A DNA stretch of 64,000 nucleotides from NCBI RefSeq assembly GCF_008364685.1, contig NZ_VTTL01000007.1:186001-250000 (forward strand), given 5' to 3'. Under the pieces are notes generated by a model. The model searched no databases. It was given only the letters and a program-made list of their open reading frames with translations, and was not told where the DNA came from. The translations under genes and the position numbers were made by a program. Origin of the DNA: Xanthobacter oligotrophicus. GTDB lineage: Bacteria > Pseudomonadota > Alphaproteobacteria > Rhizobiales > Xanthobacteraceae. How positions within the stretch are numbered: position 1 is the stretch's first letter; the number at the start of each line of letters is the position of its first letter. Below, in pieces: positions 17,923 through 25,592 of this stretch.

Positions 17923-18255
17923 TCAGAAGCTCATCTTGTCGACGCCGATGAGCAGGTCGCGCAGATTGTTCGGAACGGGAAAGCCGTAGCCCTCCTCGCT
18001 GTCGTAGGCGCGAAGCGACCCTTCTTGGTGATAGGTGCTTGTGTACAGATCCGCTCCGATCATTTGAAGCGCGATGGTCAGAGACTGAAGGGCATCCTCG
18101 CCCTGTGCCGTAATGCTATATTGTCCTTCGGGCCAGTCAATTTCGTATTTACATCCCCAAGAATGCAAAAGTTGTAATGGTTTGTATATTCTAATTTCGA
18201 TCTTTTCTTCTCCATTATTTATACGAATGAAAATATTGTGTTTTAAAATAATCAT
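17923..18255 (-). CDS. Conserved protein of unknown function, paralogue P2 (possible immunity protein), AT-rich
   Basis: A 110-residue paralogue of the downstream gene: SWGCKYEIDWPEG, ADLYTSTYHQEGS and EEGYGFPVPNNLRDLLIG align with it. The 5' half (about 18100-18255) is strikingly AT-rich and uses codons such as ATA, AAA and TTT that neighbours avoid, a strong sign of recent transfer. A GAGGAAAA ribosome site lies before the ATG, and the stop of the preceding gene is only 10 bp upstream. The three genes therefore form one transcription unit. The function is not known. Confidence 0.7.
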   Translation of the reverse strand: MIILKHNIFIRINNGEEKIEIRIYKPLQLLHSWGCKYEIDWPEGQYSITAQGEDALQSLTIALQMIGADLYTSTYHQEGSLRAYDSEEGYGFPVPNNLRDLLIGVDKMSF

Positions 18256-18265
18256 TGGATTTTCC

Positions 18266-18703
18266 TCAATAATTTAGCGGCGGGATCGGGTGACCCCTGA
18301 GGCATGCGGCGTAGCGTTGCGAAGCCTGTGCTCGGCACGACTTTAAACCGACCATATCGCAGTGAAACATGTCGGCCTCGTACTGTTGCCAGCATTGTGC
18401 CTCGACTGCTGGCGAGATGCGCCGCGCCGCGACCGAAATGCTCCGCTCGGCAACGGCGGGTTTTGACCCGGTGCTGTCGTTGCTGCCCCCGGCCCATCGC
18501 CCGCCACCCGGCGCGCCGCTGGGAATGCGCGGCTGGCTGGGGTCATAGCCGCCCTTCAGGGCGAGGCGCAGTTGCCAGGCCGCAAGATCGAGCCGCAGAC
18601 CCAGGGTGATGCGGCGCAGGTCGTCGAGCGCGTCCGGCTTGGCAGGTGACGGCTTGGCAGGTGACGGCTTGGTAGGTGACGGCTTGGCAGGTGGTGGTGA
18701 CAC
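18266..18703 (-). CDS. Repeat-bearing protein with conserved Cys-rich C-terminus (possible polymorphic effector)
   Basis: A 145-residue protein starting at GTG (18703) after an AGGA site. Residues 3-24 are four tandem Pro-Ser-Pro-Ala-Lys-like units. The middle motif GGYDPSQPRIPSGAPGGGRW resembles the YDPNQPRVPAG-type linker found before toxin-like tails in Hyphomicrobiales proteins. The C-terminus has four cysteines (QCWQQYEADMFHCDMVGLKSC-like, then YAACLRGHPIPPLNY). Two paralogues follow directly. The layout suggests an effector with immunity genes, but no catalytic motif or export signal can be named. Confidence 0.6.
   Translation of the reverse strand: MSPPPAKPSPTKPSPAKPSPAKPDALDDLRRITLGLRLDLAAWQLRLALKGGYDPSQPRIPSGAPGGGRWAGGSNDSTGSKPAVAERSISVAARRISPAVEAQCWQQYEADMFHCDMVGLKSCRAQASQRYAACLRGHPIPPLNY
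18636..18695. repeat. Four tandem 15-bp repeats inside the effector-like gene
   Basis: Plus-strand unit GGCTTGGCAGGTGAC occurs four times without gaps; the third copy has one change and the fourth two. On the minus strand it encodes Ser-Pro-Ala/Thr-Lys-Pro. Because the unit is a multiple of three, copy-number change would lengthen or shorten the protein without a frameshift. Confidence 0.9.
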
Positions 18704-18784
18704 GGCGTTCCTCGCTCCAATCGACTGGAGTGGGGATTTTAATCCTAGACAAGACTCGCGTGAGTAGTTTTGCTCAGCCTGGGC

Positions 18785-19246
18785 TCACAGCGGCCCATCC
18801 GGCGCCATGTGCTTCAGCTCGAAGGTGAGCACCTCCGTGCCGTCCTCCCGCCGGGCGCTGGCGCGGCGGTGAAAGATGGTCCAGCCCGGCCGACTGCCGC
18901 TGGGGCGGGCCTCCAGGACCTCGGTGAAGAAAACGATGGTGTCGCCCGCGCGCACGGGAGCGAGCCACTTCAACTCGCTCATGCCGAAGCCGACGCCCAC
19001 CGGCGAGAGCACGGCCGGGTGATCCGGCGGCAGGCCGTCCACTGCGCCGTTCGCGCGCACGAACAAGCCCATCCACACGCAGGCCGTATGCCAGCCGGAG
19101 GCGACAAGCCCGCCGAACGGGGAGGCGGCGGCCGCCGCCTCGTCCACATGGAAGGGCTGGGGATCGAAGGCCCGGGCGAAGCGCAGGATCTCGTCCTGCG
19201 TGAAGGTGAAGCGGCCGATCTCCACCGACCCCTCGCTCCCGGCCAT
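18785..19246 (-). CDS. MaoC-like hot-dog dehydratase (copy 3)
   Basis: A 153-residue MaoC protein: AFDPQPFHVDEAAAAASPFG holds the catalytic Asp/His, followed by GLVASGWHTACVWM and WLAPVRAGDTIVFF. It starts 18 bp after the ychF stop, so it is probably co-transcribed with ychF. It is separated from the other two MaoC genes by the 1.2-kb cassette. Without that cassette the three MaoC genes would be contiguous, so the cassette was probably inserted. Confidence 0.88.
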   Translation of the reverse strand: MAGSEGSVEIGRFTFTQDEILRFARAFDPQPFHVDEAAAAASPFGGLVASGWHTACVWMGLFVRANGAVDGLPPDHPAVLSPVGVGFGMSELKWLAPVRAGDTIVFFTEVLEARPSGSRPGWTIFHRRASARREDGTEVLTFELKHMAPDGPL

Positions 19247-19264
19247 TCCCGTCGCCCGCCTACT

Positions 19265-20362
19265 TCAGTTGGCGAAGCGGAAGTGCAGCACGTCGCCGTC
19301 GGCGACCACATATTCCTTGCCTTCGAGGCGGAAGCGCCCGGCCTCGCGGGCGCCGCCCTCGCCCTTGAACTTCACATAATCGTCGTAGGCAACGGTTTCG
19401 GCGCGGATGAAGCCCTTCTCGAAATCCGAATGGATCACGCCCGCCGCCGCCGGCGCCTTGGTGCCGGCCGTGATGGTCCAGGCCCGCGCCTCCTTCGGCC
19501 CCACGGTGAAGTAGGTGAGGAGCTGGAGCAATTCGTAGCCGGCGCGGATCACCCGGTTGAGGCCGGGCTCGTCCAACTCGATGGCCTCCAGATAGTCCTT
19601 CTGCTCCTCGGGGGGCAGCACCGCGATCTCGCTCTCGATCTTGGCCGAGACCACCACCGCCATGGCGCCTTCGAGCTTGGCCCGCTCGAACACCTGTGCG
19701 GAGAGGGAATTGCCCTCCTTGGCTGAGGCCTCCTCCACGTTGCACACGTAGAGCACGGGCTTCGCCGTCATGAGGCCGAGCATGGAGAACAGCTTCTCCT
19801 CCTCCGGCTTCACCTGCGCGAGGCGGGCGGGCTTGCCCTCGCGCAACAGGACCAGGGCGCGGGTCATGAGGTCGAGGGTTTCCTTGGCCTCCTTGTCGGC
19901 GCCCTTGGCCTTCTTCTCCAGCGCACCGGCGCGCTTCTCCAGGCTTTCGAGATCGGCGAGCATCAGCTCGGTCTCGATGGTCTCGATGTCGTCCACGGGG
20001 GAGATCTTGCCCTCCACGTGGGTCACGTCGCCGTCCTCGAAGCAGCGCACCACATGGGCGATGGCGTCGCATTCGCGGATGTTGGCGAGGAACTGGTTGC
20101 CGAGCCCCTCGCCCTTGGAAGCGCCGCGCACCAGGCCCGCGATGTCCACGAAGGTGAGGCGGGTGGGGATGATGGCCCCCGAGCCGGCAATCTCGGCCAG
20201 CGTGTCGAGCCGCGGGTCGGGCACCGCTACGTCACCCACATTGGGTTCGATGGTGCAGAACGGATAGTTCGCCGCCTGCGCCGCCGCGGTCTGGGTGAGC
20301 GCGTTGAAGAGGGTGGACTTGCCCACGTTGGGAAGCCCGACGATGCCGCATTTGAAGCCCAT
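19265..20362 (-). CDS. ychF: Redox-regulated ribosome-associated ATPase YchF/OLA1
   Basis: A complete 365-residue YchF. The P-loop GLPNVGKSTLFNAL is followed by DVAVPDPRLDTL, DIAGLVRGASKGEGLGNQFL and NIRECDAIAHVVRCFED. A coiled-coil insert and the C-terminal TGS-like domain follow (ITAGTKAPAAAGVIHSDFEK, FIRAETVAYDDYVKFKG). YchF is an Obg-type P-loop protein that prefers ATP and binds ribosomes. The ATG at 20362 matches the family MGFKCGIVG start. It lies downstream of pth, the usual gene order in many bacteria. Confidence 0.97.
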   Translation of the reverse strand: MGFKCGIVGLPNVGKSTLFNALTQTAAAQAANYPFCTIEPNVGDVAVPDPRLDTLAEIAGSGAIIPTRLTFVDIAGLVRGASKGEGLGNQFLANIRECDAIAHVVRCFEDGDVTHVEGKISPVDDIETIETELMLADLESLEKRAGALEKKAKGADKEAKETLDLMTRALVLLREGKPARLAQVKPEEEKLFSMLGLMTAKPVLYVCNVEEASAKEGNSLSAQVFERAKLEGAMAVVVSAKIESEIAVLPPEEQKDYLEAIELDEPGLNRVIRAGYELLQLLTYFTVGPKEARAWTITAGTKAPAAAGVIHSDFEKGFIRAETVAYDDYVKFKGEGGAREAGRFRLEGKEYVVADGDVLHFRFAN

Positions 20363-20526
20363 GGAACGCTCAGGTTTGGCCGCCGGCCGGTATCGGGGCA
20401 GCAGTGTCAGATGGCGAGGGATGTCGCGGGGACAGCTCTTGCCCTCCGCATATCCCCTCACGGCGTGGCTCCGCAACCCATCGGACCGACGCGGCCACGC
20501 CGCATCGGGCCGCGAAGGCTCGCGCC

Positions 20527-21135
20527 TCAGCCCTTCTCGCCCACCCGCTTCTGCTCGCCGAAGCCCTGGGCATCCAGGAACAGGTGCGCGCGGTTCTGGA
20601 ACTCCTCCGGCCGCTTCTGGGCGAGCAGGTCGGCAAAGTCGGCGCAGGCGTCGCAGATGGCGTCGAGCCAGGGCTTCTCGCTCTTGGCGAAGTCGCTGAG
20701 CACGTAGGCATGAACCAGCGCCTTGTCGCCGGGGTGGCCGATGCCGAGGCGGACGCGGAAATAATCGTTGCCGCACTGGGCGGTGATGGAGCGCAGGCCG
20801 TTGTGGCCGGCGTTGCCGCCCCCCTTCTTGATGCGCAGCTTGGCCGGGGGCAGGTCCAGTTCGTCGTGGAAGACGAAGATGTGATCGAGCGGGATCTTGT
20901 AGAAGCGCTGCGCCTCGGCGACGGCGCGCCCGCTCTCGTTCATGTAGGTTTCGGGGAACAGCGCGATCACCTTCTCGCCGGCGATCTCGCCTTCCGCCGC
21001 CATGGACTGGAAGCGGCGGCGCAGCGGGCCGAGACGGTGGCGGCGGCAGATGGCCTCGAGCGCCATGAAACCGATGTTATGCCGGTTGCCGGCATATTTC
21101 GGGCCGGGATTGCCGAGCCCTGCGAACAGGAACAT
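20527..21135 (-). CDS. pth: Peptidyl-tRNA hydrolase
   Basis: A 202-residue Pth, which frees tRNA from stalled peptidyl-tRNA. [20 protein letters not shown] contains the catalytic His19; the substrate-binding PETYMNESG, the [18 protein letters not shown] strand and [12 protein letters not shown] are all present. The ATG at 21135 gives the standard N-terminus [11 protein letters not shown]. The C-terminal tail ([11 protein letters not shown]) is slightly extended. It follows rplY by 70 bp, and ychF is 164 bp further on. The rplY-pth pair links ribosome and tRNA quality control. Confidence 0.96.
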   Translation of the reverse strand: MFLFAGLGNPGPKYAGNRHNIGFMALEAICRRHRLGPLRRRFQSMAAEGEIAGEKVIALFPETYMNESGRAVAEAQRFYKIPLDHIFVFHDELDLPPAKLRIKKGGGNAGHNGLRSITAQCGNDYFRVRLGIGHPGDKALVHAYVLSDFAKSEKPWLDAICDACADFADLLAQKRPEEFQNRAHLFLDAQGFGEQKRVGEKG

Positions 21136-21205
21136 GTGGCGCCTCCGGCCCGAACGTTCTGGAGCATCCTGCTGTCTGTGCGGCAGCAGGATGGAGACTG
21201 CTAGC

Positions 21206-21817
21206 TCAGGCCTTGGCCGCTTCGGCCGCGTCTTCGGCAGCGGCATCCGCCTGGCCCGACGGGGCGACGACGGTGGCCAGCGTGTCATCGCCATGGCCGG
21301 CCCAGGTCACGCCCGCGGGCAGCTTGATGTCGGACAGGTGGAAGGTGTCGCCGTAGGCAGCGCCGGTCAGGTCCACCTCGACGGAGGCGGGGATCGACTC
21401 GGCGGGGCAATCCAGCTCCACAGCGTGGGCCACCACGTTCAGGGTGCCGCCGGCCTTGAGGGCGGGGGAGGCTTCCTGATTGAGGAAGTGCACCGGCACC
21501 TCGACCGTCACGGTCGTGCCCTGCGAGACGCGCAGGAAGTCCACGTGCAGGGGGAAGTCCTTCACCACGTCCAACTGGTAGTCGCGGGGGATCACGCGGT
21601 GCTTGGCCCCGTCCACGTCGATCTCGAACAGCGTGGTGAGGAAGTGGCCGGCATAGATGATCTTGTTGATTTCGCGGAAGTTCAGCGAAATCGTCACCGG
21701 CTCCTGCTTCTCGCCGTAGATCACGGCGGGCACGCGCCCGGCGCGGCGCTCGGCACGGGCGGCCCCCTTGCCGGCCCGCGGGCGCGCCACAGCCTTCAGT
21801 TCCTTGATGGCAGTCAT
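21206..21817 (-). CDS. rplY: Large ribosomal subunit protein bL25 (Ctc/TL5 form)
   Basis: A 203-residue long-form L25 that binds 5S rRNA. The N-terminal domain has [20 protein letters not shown] and [16 protein letters not shown]; the C-terminal beta domain includes [20 protein letters not shown] and [18 protein letters not shown]. The acidic/Ala-rich tail is common in alphaproteobacterial members. The gene leads a minus-strand run with pth and ychF. The 189-bp divergent gap to the cytochrome gene should hold its promoter. The prs gene, often upstream of rplY in relatives, is not adjacent here. Confidence 0.95.
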   Translation of the reverse strand: MTAIKELKAVARPRAGKGAARAERRAGRVPAVIYGEKQEPVTISLNFREINKIIYAGHFLTTLFEIDVDGAKHRVIPRDYQLDVVKDFPLHVDFLRVSQGTTVTVEVPVHFLNQEASPALKAGGTLNVVAHAVELDCPAESIPASVEVDLTGAAYGDTFHLSDIKLPAGVTWAGHGDDTLATVVAPSGQADAAAEDAAEAAKA

Positions 21818-22006
21818 GGCACTCGTCCTAACATTGATAAGATTCTACAACGACGCATGTCGCGATGCGGGCACACGTCTTCGGCCGCAAGCACGCCTCC
21901 AGGGGGGCGCATGCCGCGAACGAAGGCGCGCTTATAGCCGCGCCATGCCGGCGATGCAACAAAGACGGGCCTTTTCGGGCTCCGCAGAAGCACACTGGGG
22001 GAAGAG

Positions 22007-23080
22007 ATGCGGCGGAACGGGACGGCGGCGCGCCTGCTGGCGGGCCTTATCCTGATGGGGGCTTTCGCCCCGGGGGCGGCGCTGGGGCAGCAGGCCACGC
22101 CTCCTCAGCCTGCGGCCGGACGTGCCGTCGGTCTTGCCGCTAGTCTCGCCACCGCCAATGCCCGCATCGCGGTGTGGGACATTCCCGATATCGACCTCCT
22201 GCCGGACGACGAGGAGGGGCGCCTCGTCCGCTACGGCCGCTCGGTGCTGGAGGCGAGCGCGCGCCATATCGGCCCCCACGCGGCGGACCCGGCCCAGCGC
22301 TTTGCCGGCAACAACCTCGCTTGCGCCAATTGCCATCTCGATGCGGGACGCAAGAAGTTCGGGCTGCCGCTGGTGGCCGCGGCGGCGGACTATCCGCGCT
22401 ATTCCACCCGTTCCGGCGCGATGGCGGACCTCGCGGACCGCATCGACAGCTGCATGATGCGCTCCATGAACGGCCGTGCCATGCCACGGGAGGCGCGGCC
22501 CATGCGCGCCCTGCTCGCCTATCTCACCCTCCTGTCCTCCGCCCTGCCGAAGGATGCGCAGATCGAGGGCGCCGGGGCCGGCGCCATCCCGCCGCTGGAG
22601 CGGCCGACGGATCCCGCACGCGGGGCGGTGGTCTATGCGCATACCTGCGTCGCCTGTCACCGGGCGGGCGGCGAGGGGCTGCGCCGCAATGAGGCGGATG
22701 CGAGCTTCGGCTATGGGGTGCCGCCGCTCTGGGGGCCGGACAGCTTCAATGACGGCGCGGGCATGAACCGGCTCGTCACCATCGCCAATTTCGTCCATGA
22801 CAACATGCCGAACGGTGTGAGCTGGGTCATGCCGGTGCTTGCGCCGGAGGATGCGTGGGACGTGGCGGCCTATGTGGCGAGCCAGACGCGGCCCCATCGC
22901 GACGGGCTCGACCGGGACTTTCCGGACCTGCTCGACAAGCCCGTGGACACCCCGTACGGCCCCTATGCGGATGGCTTCTCGCAGGCGCAGCACAAATATG
23001 GCCCGTTCGGTCCCATCCGCGCCGAGATCGCGCGGCTGAAGGCGGACAGGGGCCGCGTGCCCAATCCCAACGTGCGGTGA
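22007..23080 (+). CDS. tsdA: Di-haem cytochrome c, TsdA-like thiosulfate dehydrogenase candidate
   Basis: A 357-residue exported protein with a signal peptide (LLAGLILMGAFAPGAALG) and two haem sites: CANCH (residues 106-110) in the TsdA-like context GNNLACANCHLDAG, and CVACH (214-218). Cys149 in DSCMMRSMNGRAMP matches the place of the unusual cysteine haem ligand of TsdA. TsdA joins two thiosulfates to tetrathionate in the periplasm. Met267 or Met275 may be the second haem's ligand. A GGGGGA ribosome site precedes the ATG. If it is not TsdA, it is another member of the same cytochrome family. Confidence 0.7.
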   Translation: MRRNGTAARLLAGLILMGAFAPGAALGQQATPPQPAAGRAVGLAASLATANARIAVWDIPDIDLLPDDEEGRLVRYGRSVLEASARHIGPHAADPAQRFAGNNLACANCHLDAGRKKFGLPLVAAAADYPRYSTRSGAMADLADRIDSCMMRSMNGRAMPREARPMRALLAYLTLLSSALPKDAQIEGAGAGAIPPLERPTDPARGAVVYAHTCVACHRAGGEGLRRNEADASFGYGVPPLWGPDSFNDGAGMNRLVTIANFVHDNMPNGVSWVMPVLAPEDAWDVAAYVASQTRPHRDGLDRDFPDLLDKPVDTPYGPYADGFSQAQHKYGPFGPIRAEIARLKADRGRVPNPNVR

Positions 23081-23101
23081 GGCCGTTGGGCGTCCGAAAA
23101 G

Positions 23102-23227
23102 CTACTTCGGCGTGCCGGACTGGCAGGCGTTCGGCTTGCCCTGGCCGAACCAGTTGCCGCATTTGTCGCAGCCGCCGAGGCCGAGAGCGAGCGCCGCGAC
23201 CACGGCGAGACGGATGACGGCGCGCAT
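23102..23227 (-). CDS. 41-residue predicted lipoprotein
   Basis: A tiny gene with a hydrophobic signal (VIRLAVVAALALGLGGC) whose lipobox LGGC predicts lipid attachment at Cys20. The mature part, CDKCGNWFGQGKPNACQSGT, contains three cysteines. An AGGAGA ribosome site stands before the ATG. It is convergent with the TsdA-like gene, 21 bp away. No family name is recognised. It may be an entericidin-like envelope peptide, but the mature cysteines argue for something else. Confidence 0.55.
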   Translation of the reverse strand: MRAVIRLAVVAALALGLGGCDKCGNWFGQGKPNACQSGTPK

Positions 23228-23259
23228 GGCTTCTCCTGTTCGATGCGGCGCGACTTTAG

Positions 23260-23305
23260 AGCGTTTTCGCGCGAAGTGGATACCGGTTCGCGCGAAGAAA
23301 ACGCT
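23260..23305. repeat. Dispersed hairpin repeat, family B, copy 1
   Basis: AGCGTTTTC and GAAAACGCT form the outer arms of a 46-bp element, with TTCGCGCGAA-type sequence inside and the central GGATACCGG. The same design recurs at 36963-37005. Elements of this appearance are widespread between genes in Rhizobiales, from general knowledge. Confidence 0.7.
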
Positions 23306-23364
23306 TGAGCCAAATCGCCCTCCCGATGCGGCGGGGAAGGGAACCCTCTCCCGCCGCATCCGGC

Positions 23365-24492
23365 TCAATAGACGATGACGTGCCGGACCACCTCGCCGCG
23401 GTCGAGGCGGTCGAAGCCCTCGTTGATCTCATCCAGCGGGCCGGTGGAGGAGAGTAGGCGGTTCACCGGCAGCTTGCCGCGCTGGTAGAGCGCCATGAAG
23501 CGCGGAATGTCGCGCGGCGGCACGCAGCTGCCCATGTAGCTGCCCTTGATGGTGCGTTCCTCCGCCACGAGATGCACCGGCGGCAGCGAGACGCGGGCGT
23601 TGGGATTGGCGAGACCACCCGTGGCGGTGGTGCCGCCGCGCTTGGTGATCTTGTAGGCCAGCTCGAAGGCAGGGGCCGAGCCCGCCATCTCCACCGCATA
23701 GTCCACGCCGCCTTTGGTGGCGGATTTCACGGCGTCCACGATGTCCGGGTCGTTGGCGAGGAAGGTGTCGGTGGCGCCCAGCGAGCGGGCGATGTCGAGC
23801 TTGGCCGGCGACAGGTCGAGGGCGACGATCTGCTCCGCCCCCGCCGCCACCGCGCCCATCACGGCCGAGAGGCCGACGCCGCCGAGGCCCACCACGGCGA
23901 CGGTCTGGCCGGGCCGCACCCCGCATGTGTTCACGATGGCGCCGACGCCGGTCATCACCGCGCAGCCGAACAGGGCGGCGTCCACCAGAGACATTTCGGG
24001 GTCGATCTTGATGATGGAGCGGCGCGAGATCACCGCATATTCGCCGAAGCCGGAAATGCCGCACAGGTGGTAGGCATCGGTGCCGTCATCGCAGGTCAGC
24101 CGCCGGCCGCCGCCGAGCAGGGTGCCGGCGCCATTGGCCGCCTGGCCGGGGCCGCACATCTGGGCGCGCCCGTCGAGGCAGGAGGGGCAGGTGCCGCAGG
24201 TGGGCACGAAGCTCATCACCACATGGTCGCCGGGGGCAAGATCGGTCACCCCGGGGCCGGGCTCCACCACCACGCCGGAGGCCTCGTGGCCGAGCACCAT
24301 GGGCAGCTGGCGGGGACGGTCACCATTGATCACCGACAGGTCGGAATGGCACAGGCCCGCCGCCGCGATCTTGATCAGCACCTCGCCAGCCTGGGGCGGG
24401 GCGAGCTCAACCGTTTCAATGGAAAGCGGGCGCGTCTGCCCGTAGGGCTTGCTCACAGGGGACGTGCGGAGCACGGCGGCGCGAATACGCAT
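23365..24492 (-). CDS. Zinc-dependent alcohol dehydrogenase (medium-chain, class III-like)
   Basis: A 375-residue medium-chain dehydrogenase. Catalytic zinc ligands lie in AAGLCHSDLS and LGHEASGVV. The structural zinc lobe has four cysteines (CGTCPSCLDGRAQMC). The Rossmann motif is VVGLGGVGLSAV, and the following acidic residue (LDLSP) points to NAD. Such enzymes oxidise primary alcohols or the hydroxymethyl adducts of thiols. Gene context gives no clear substrate: a repeat lies downstream, and the TetR gene on the same strand is separated by 205 bp without an obvious gene. Confidence 0.9.
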   Translation of the reverse strand: MRIRAAVLRTSPVSKPYGQTRPLSIETVELAPPQAGEVLIKIAAAGLCHSDLSVINGDRPRQLPMVLGHEASGVVVEPGPGVTDLAPGDHVVMSFVPTCGTCPSCLDGRAQMCGPGQAANGAGTLLGGGRRLTCDDGTDAYHLCGISGFGEYAVISRRSIIKIDPEMSLVDAALFGCAVMTGVGAIVNTCGVRPGQTVAVVGLGGVGLSAVMGAVAAGAEQIVALDLSPAKLDIARSLGATDTFLANDPDIVDAVKSATKGGVDYAVEMAGSAPAFELAYKITKRGGTTATGGLANPNARVSLPPVHLVAEERTIKGSYMGSCVPPRDIPRFMALYQRGKLPVNRLLSSTGPLDEINEGFDRLDRGEVVRHVIVY

Positions 24493-24697
24493 GATATTTC
24501 CTCCCGAGCCTCTTTGCCGACCGTATTGAGGGCGCCGGGGCGCACCGTCAAGCGTGTTGGTTTGGGCATTTGGGAGGAGCGAATTTCAGTCGCGCGGACG
24601 GAAATTCGGGGTCATGGGACGCCTCTCGCCCGGAGCCGCTGCGAACCCGTGAGGCTGCGGCCCGGAGCGCGGGCTTAAGTCGTCCTGAAAGTCGACC

Positions 24698-25372
24698 TCA
24701 GGCGGCCTCGGCGGCGGTCATGCGGGCAAGAAGCAGGTCGGCCGTTTCTCCGGCGAGGAGGGCGACATTCTGGTCCTGCGTGATCATGGCGGCGACGATG
24801 GCCCCGTCGATCAGCAGTCCCAGCTGGTGGGCGGCGCCGTCCGGGTCCCGCGCACCGGCCTCGGCGGCGAGGCGGGAGAGGGTCGCGAGCACCACCTTCT
24901 TGTGGGCAAGGGCGATCTGGCGCATGCGATCGTCCCTCTTGTCGTGCTCGGCCACGGCATTGATGAACGGGCAGCCGAAGAAGCGCTCGTCGCCGAACCA
25001 GTCGCGCAGCACCGGGAAGATGCGGCGCAGGCGGGCAAGCGGCGTTGCCTCGCCCTTGAGCAGTTCGCCGAGGAACCAGTCGCGCCAGGCCGCGCCTTCG
25101 CGCTCCAGCACGGCTTCCACCAGCCGCTCCTTGGAGCCGAACGTCTTGTAGAGCGTCGCCTTGGCGGTGGCCGCCTCCGCCACCACCGCGTCCACGCCCA
25201 CTGCGGTGATGCCGTATTGGCAGAACAGGCGCGTCGCCGCCGCGATGATGCGCTCGCGCGCCTTCGGCTCCGCTTCGGGAGCGGGCTCCGGGGCGTGGGG
25301 ATTGGGGCTGCGCGTCGGTTTGGCCGCCTGGGCCTTTGCCATCCCCGCCCGCCCAGTCTTCGCCTGTTGCAT
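24698..25372 (-). CDS. TetR/AcrR-family transcriptional repressor
   Basis: A 224-residue regulator. The helix-turn-helix domain spans about residues 38-85 (RERIIAAATRLFCQYGITAV, VVAEAATAKATLYKTFGSKE). The C-terminal ligand domain has FFGCPFINAVAEHD, whose cysteine could sense electrophiles as in NemR-like proteins; this is inference. It is divergent from the OsmC gene, and both promoters carry near-identical palindromes, so self-repression and control of the OsmC operon are likely. An in-frame ATG 30 bp further in is an alternative start. Confidence 0.92.
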   Translation of the reverse strand: MQQAKTGRAGMAKAQAAKPTRSPNPHAPEPAPEAEPKARERIIAAATRLFCQYGITAVGVDAVVAEAATAKATLYKTFGSKERLVEAVLEREGAAWRDWFLGELLKGEATPLARLRRIFPVLRDWFGDERFFGCPFINAVAEHDKRDDRMRQIALAHKKVVLATLSRLAAEAGARDPDGAAHQLGLLIDGAIVAAMITQDQNVALLAGETADLLLARMTAAEAA

Positions 25373-25408
25373 TGCTTCTCACCACCGTGCCGCTTTGGCG
25401 GGCACAAA

Positions 25409-25424
25409 GACAGACCTGTCTGTC
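25409..25424. promoter_or_regulatory. Predicted TetR operator O1 (tetR side)
   Basis: GACAGACCTGTCTGTC has 7-bp inverted arms GACAGAC/GTCTGTC around two central bases. It lies 37 bp before the TetR start codon. The same arms recur in O2, before the OsmC gene. Confidence 0.8.
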
Positions 25425-25554
25425 AGATATAGGCAGGAATCATGCCGTGCAATCCTGTCGGTGGACAGGGCAAAGTCCTGTCTTCTCTTAAGGAAGCAGA
25501 GTTTCCCCCTGGGCTCTGCGCCTCAGCCTTGCACGTGGCATGCGCCCTGCATAA

Positions 25555-25570
25555 GACAGACCGGTCTGTC
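25555..25570. promoter_or_regulatory. Predicted TetR operator O2 (osmC-operon side)
   Basis: GACAGACCGGTCTGTC is a perfect 16-bp palindrome with the same arms as O1. It lies 23 bp before the OsmC ATG, where it would block the promoter or early transcript. The two sites are 130 bp apart in the divergent region. Confidence 0.85.
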
Positions 25571-25592
25571 TATATCTGCCGAGGAGATCCGG

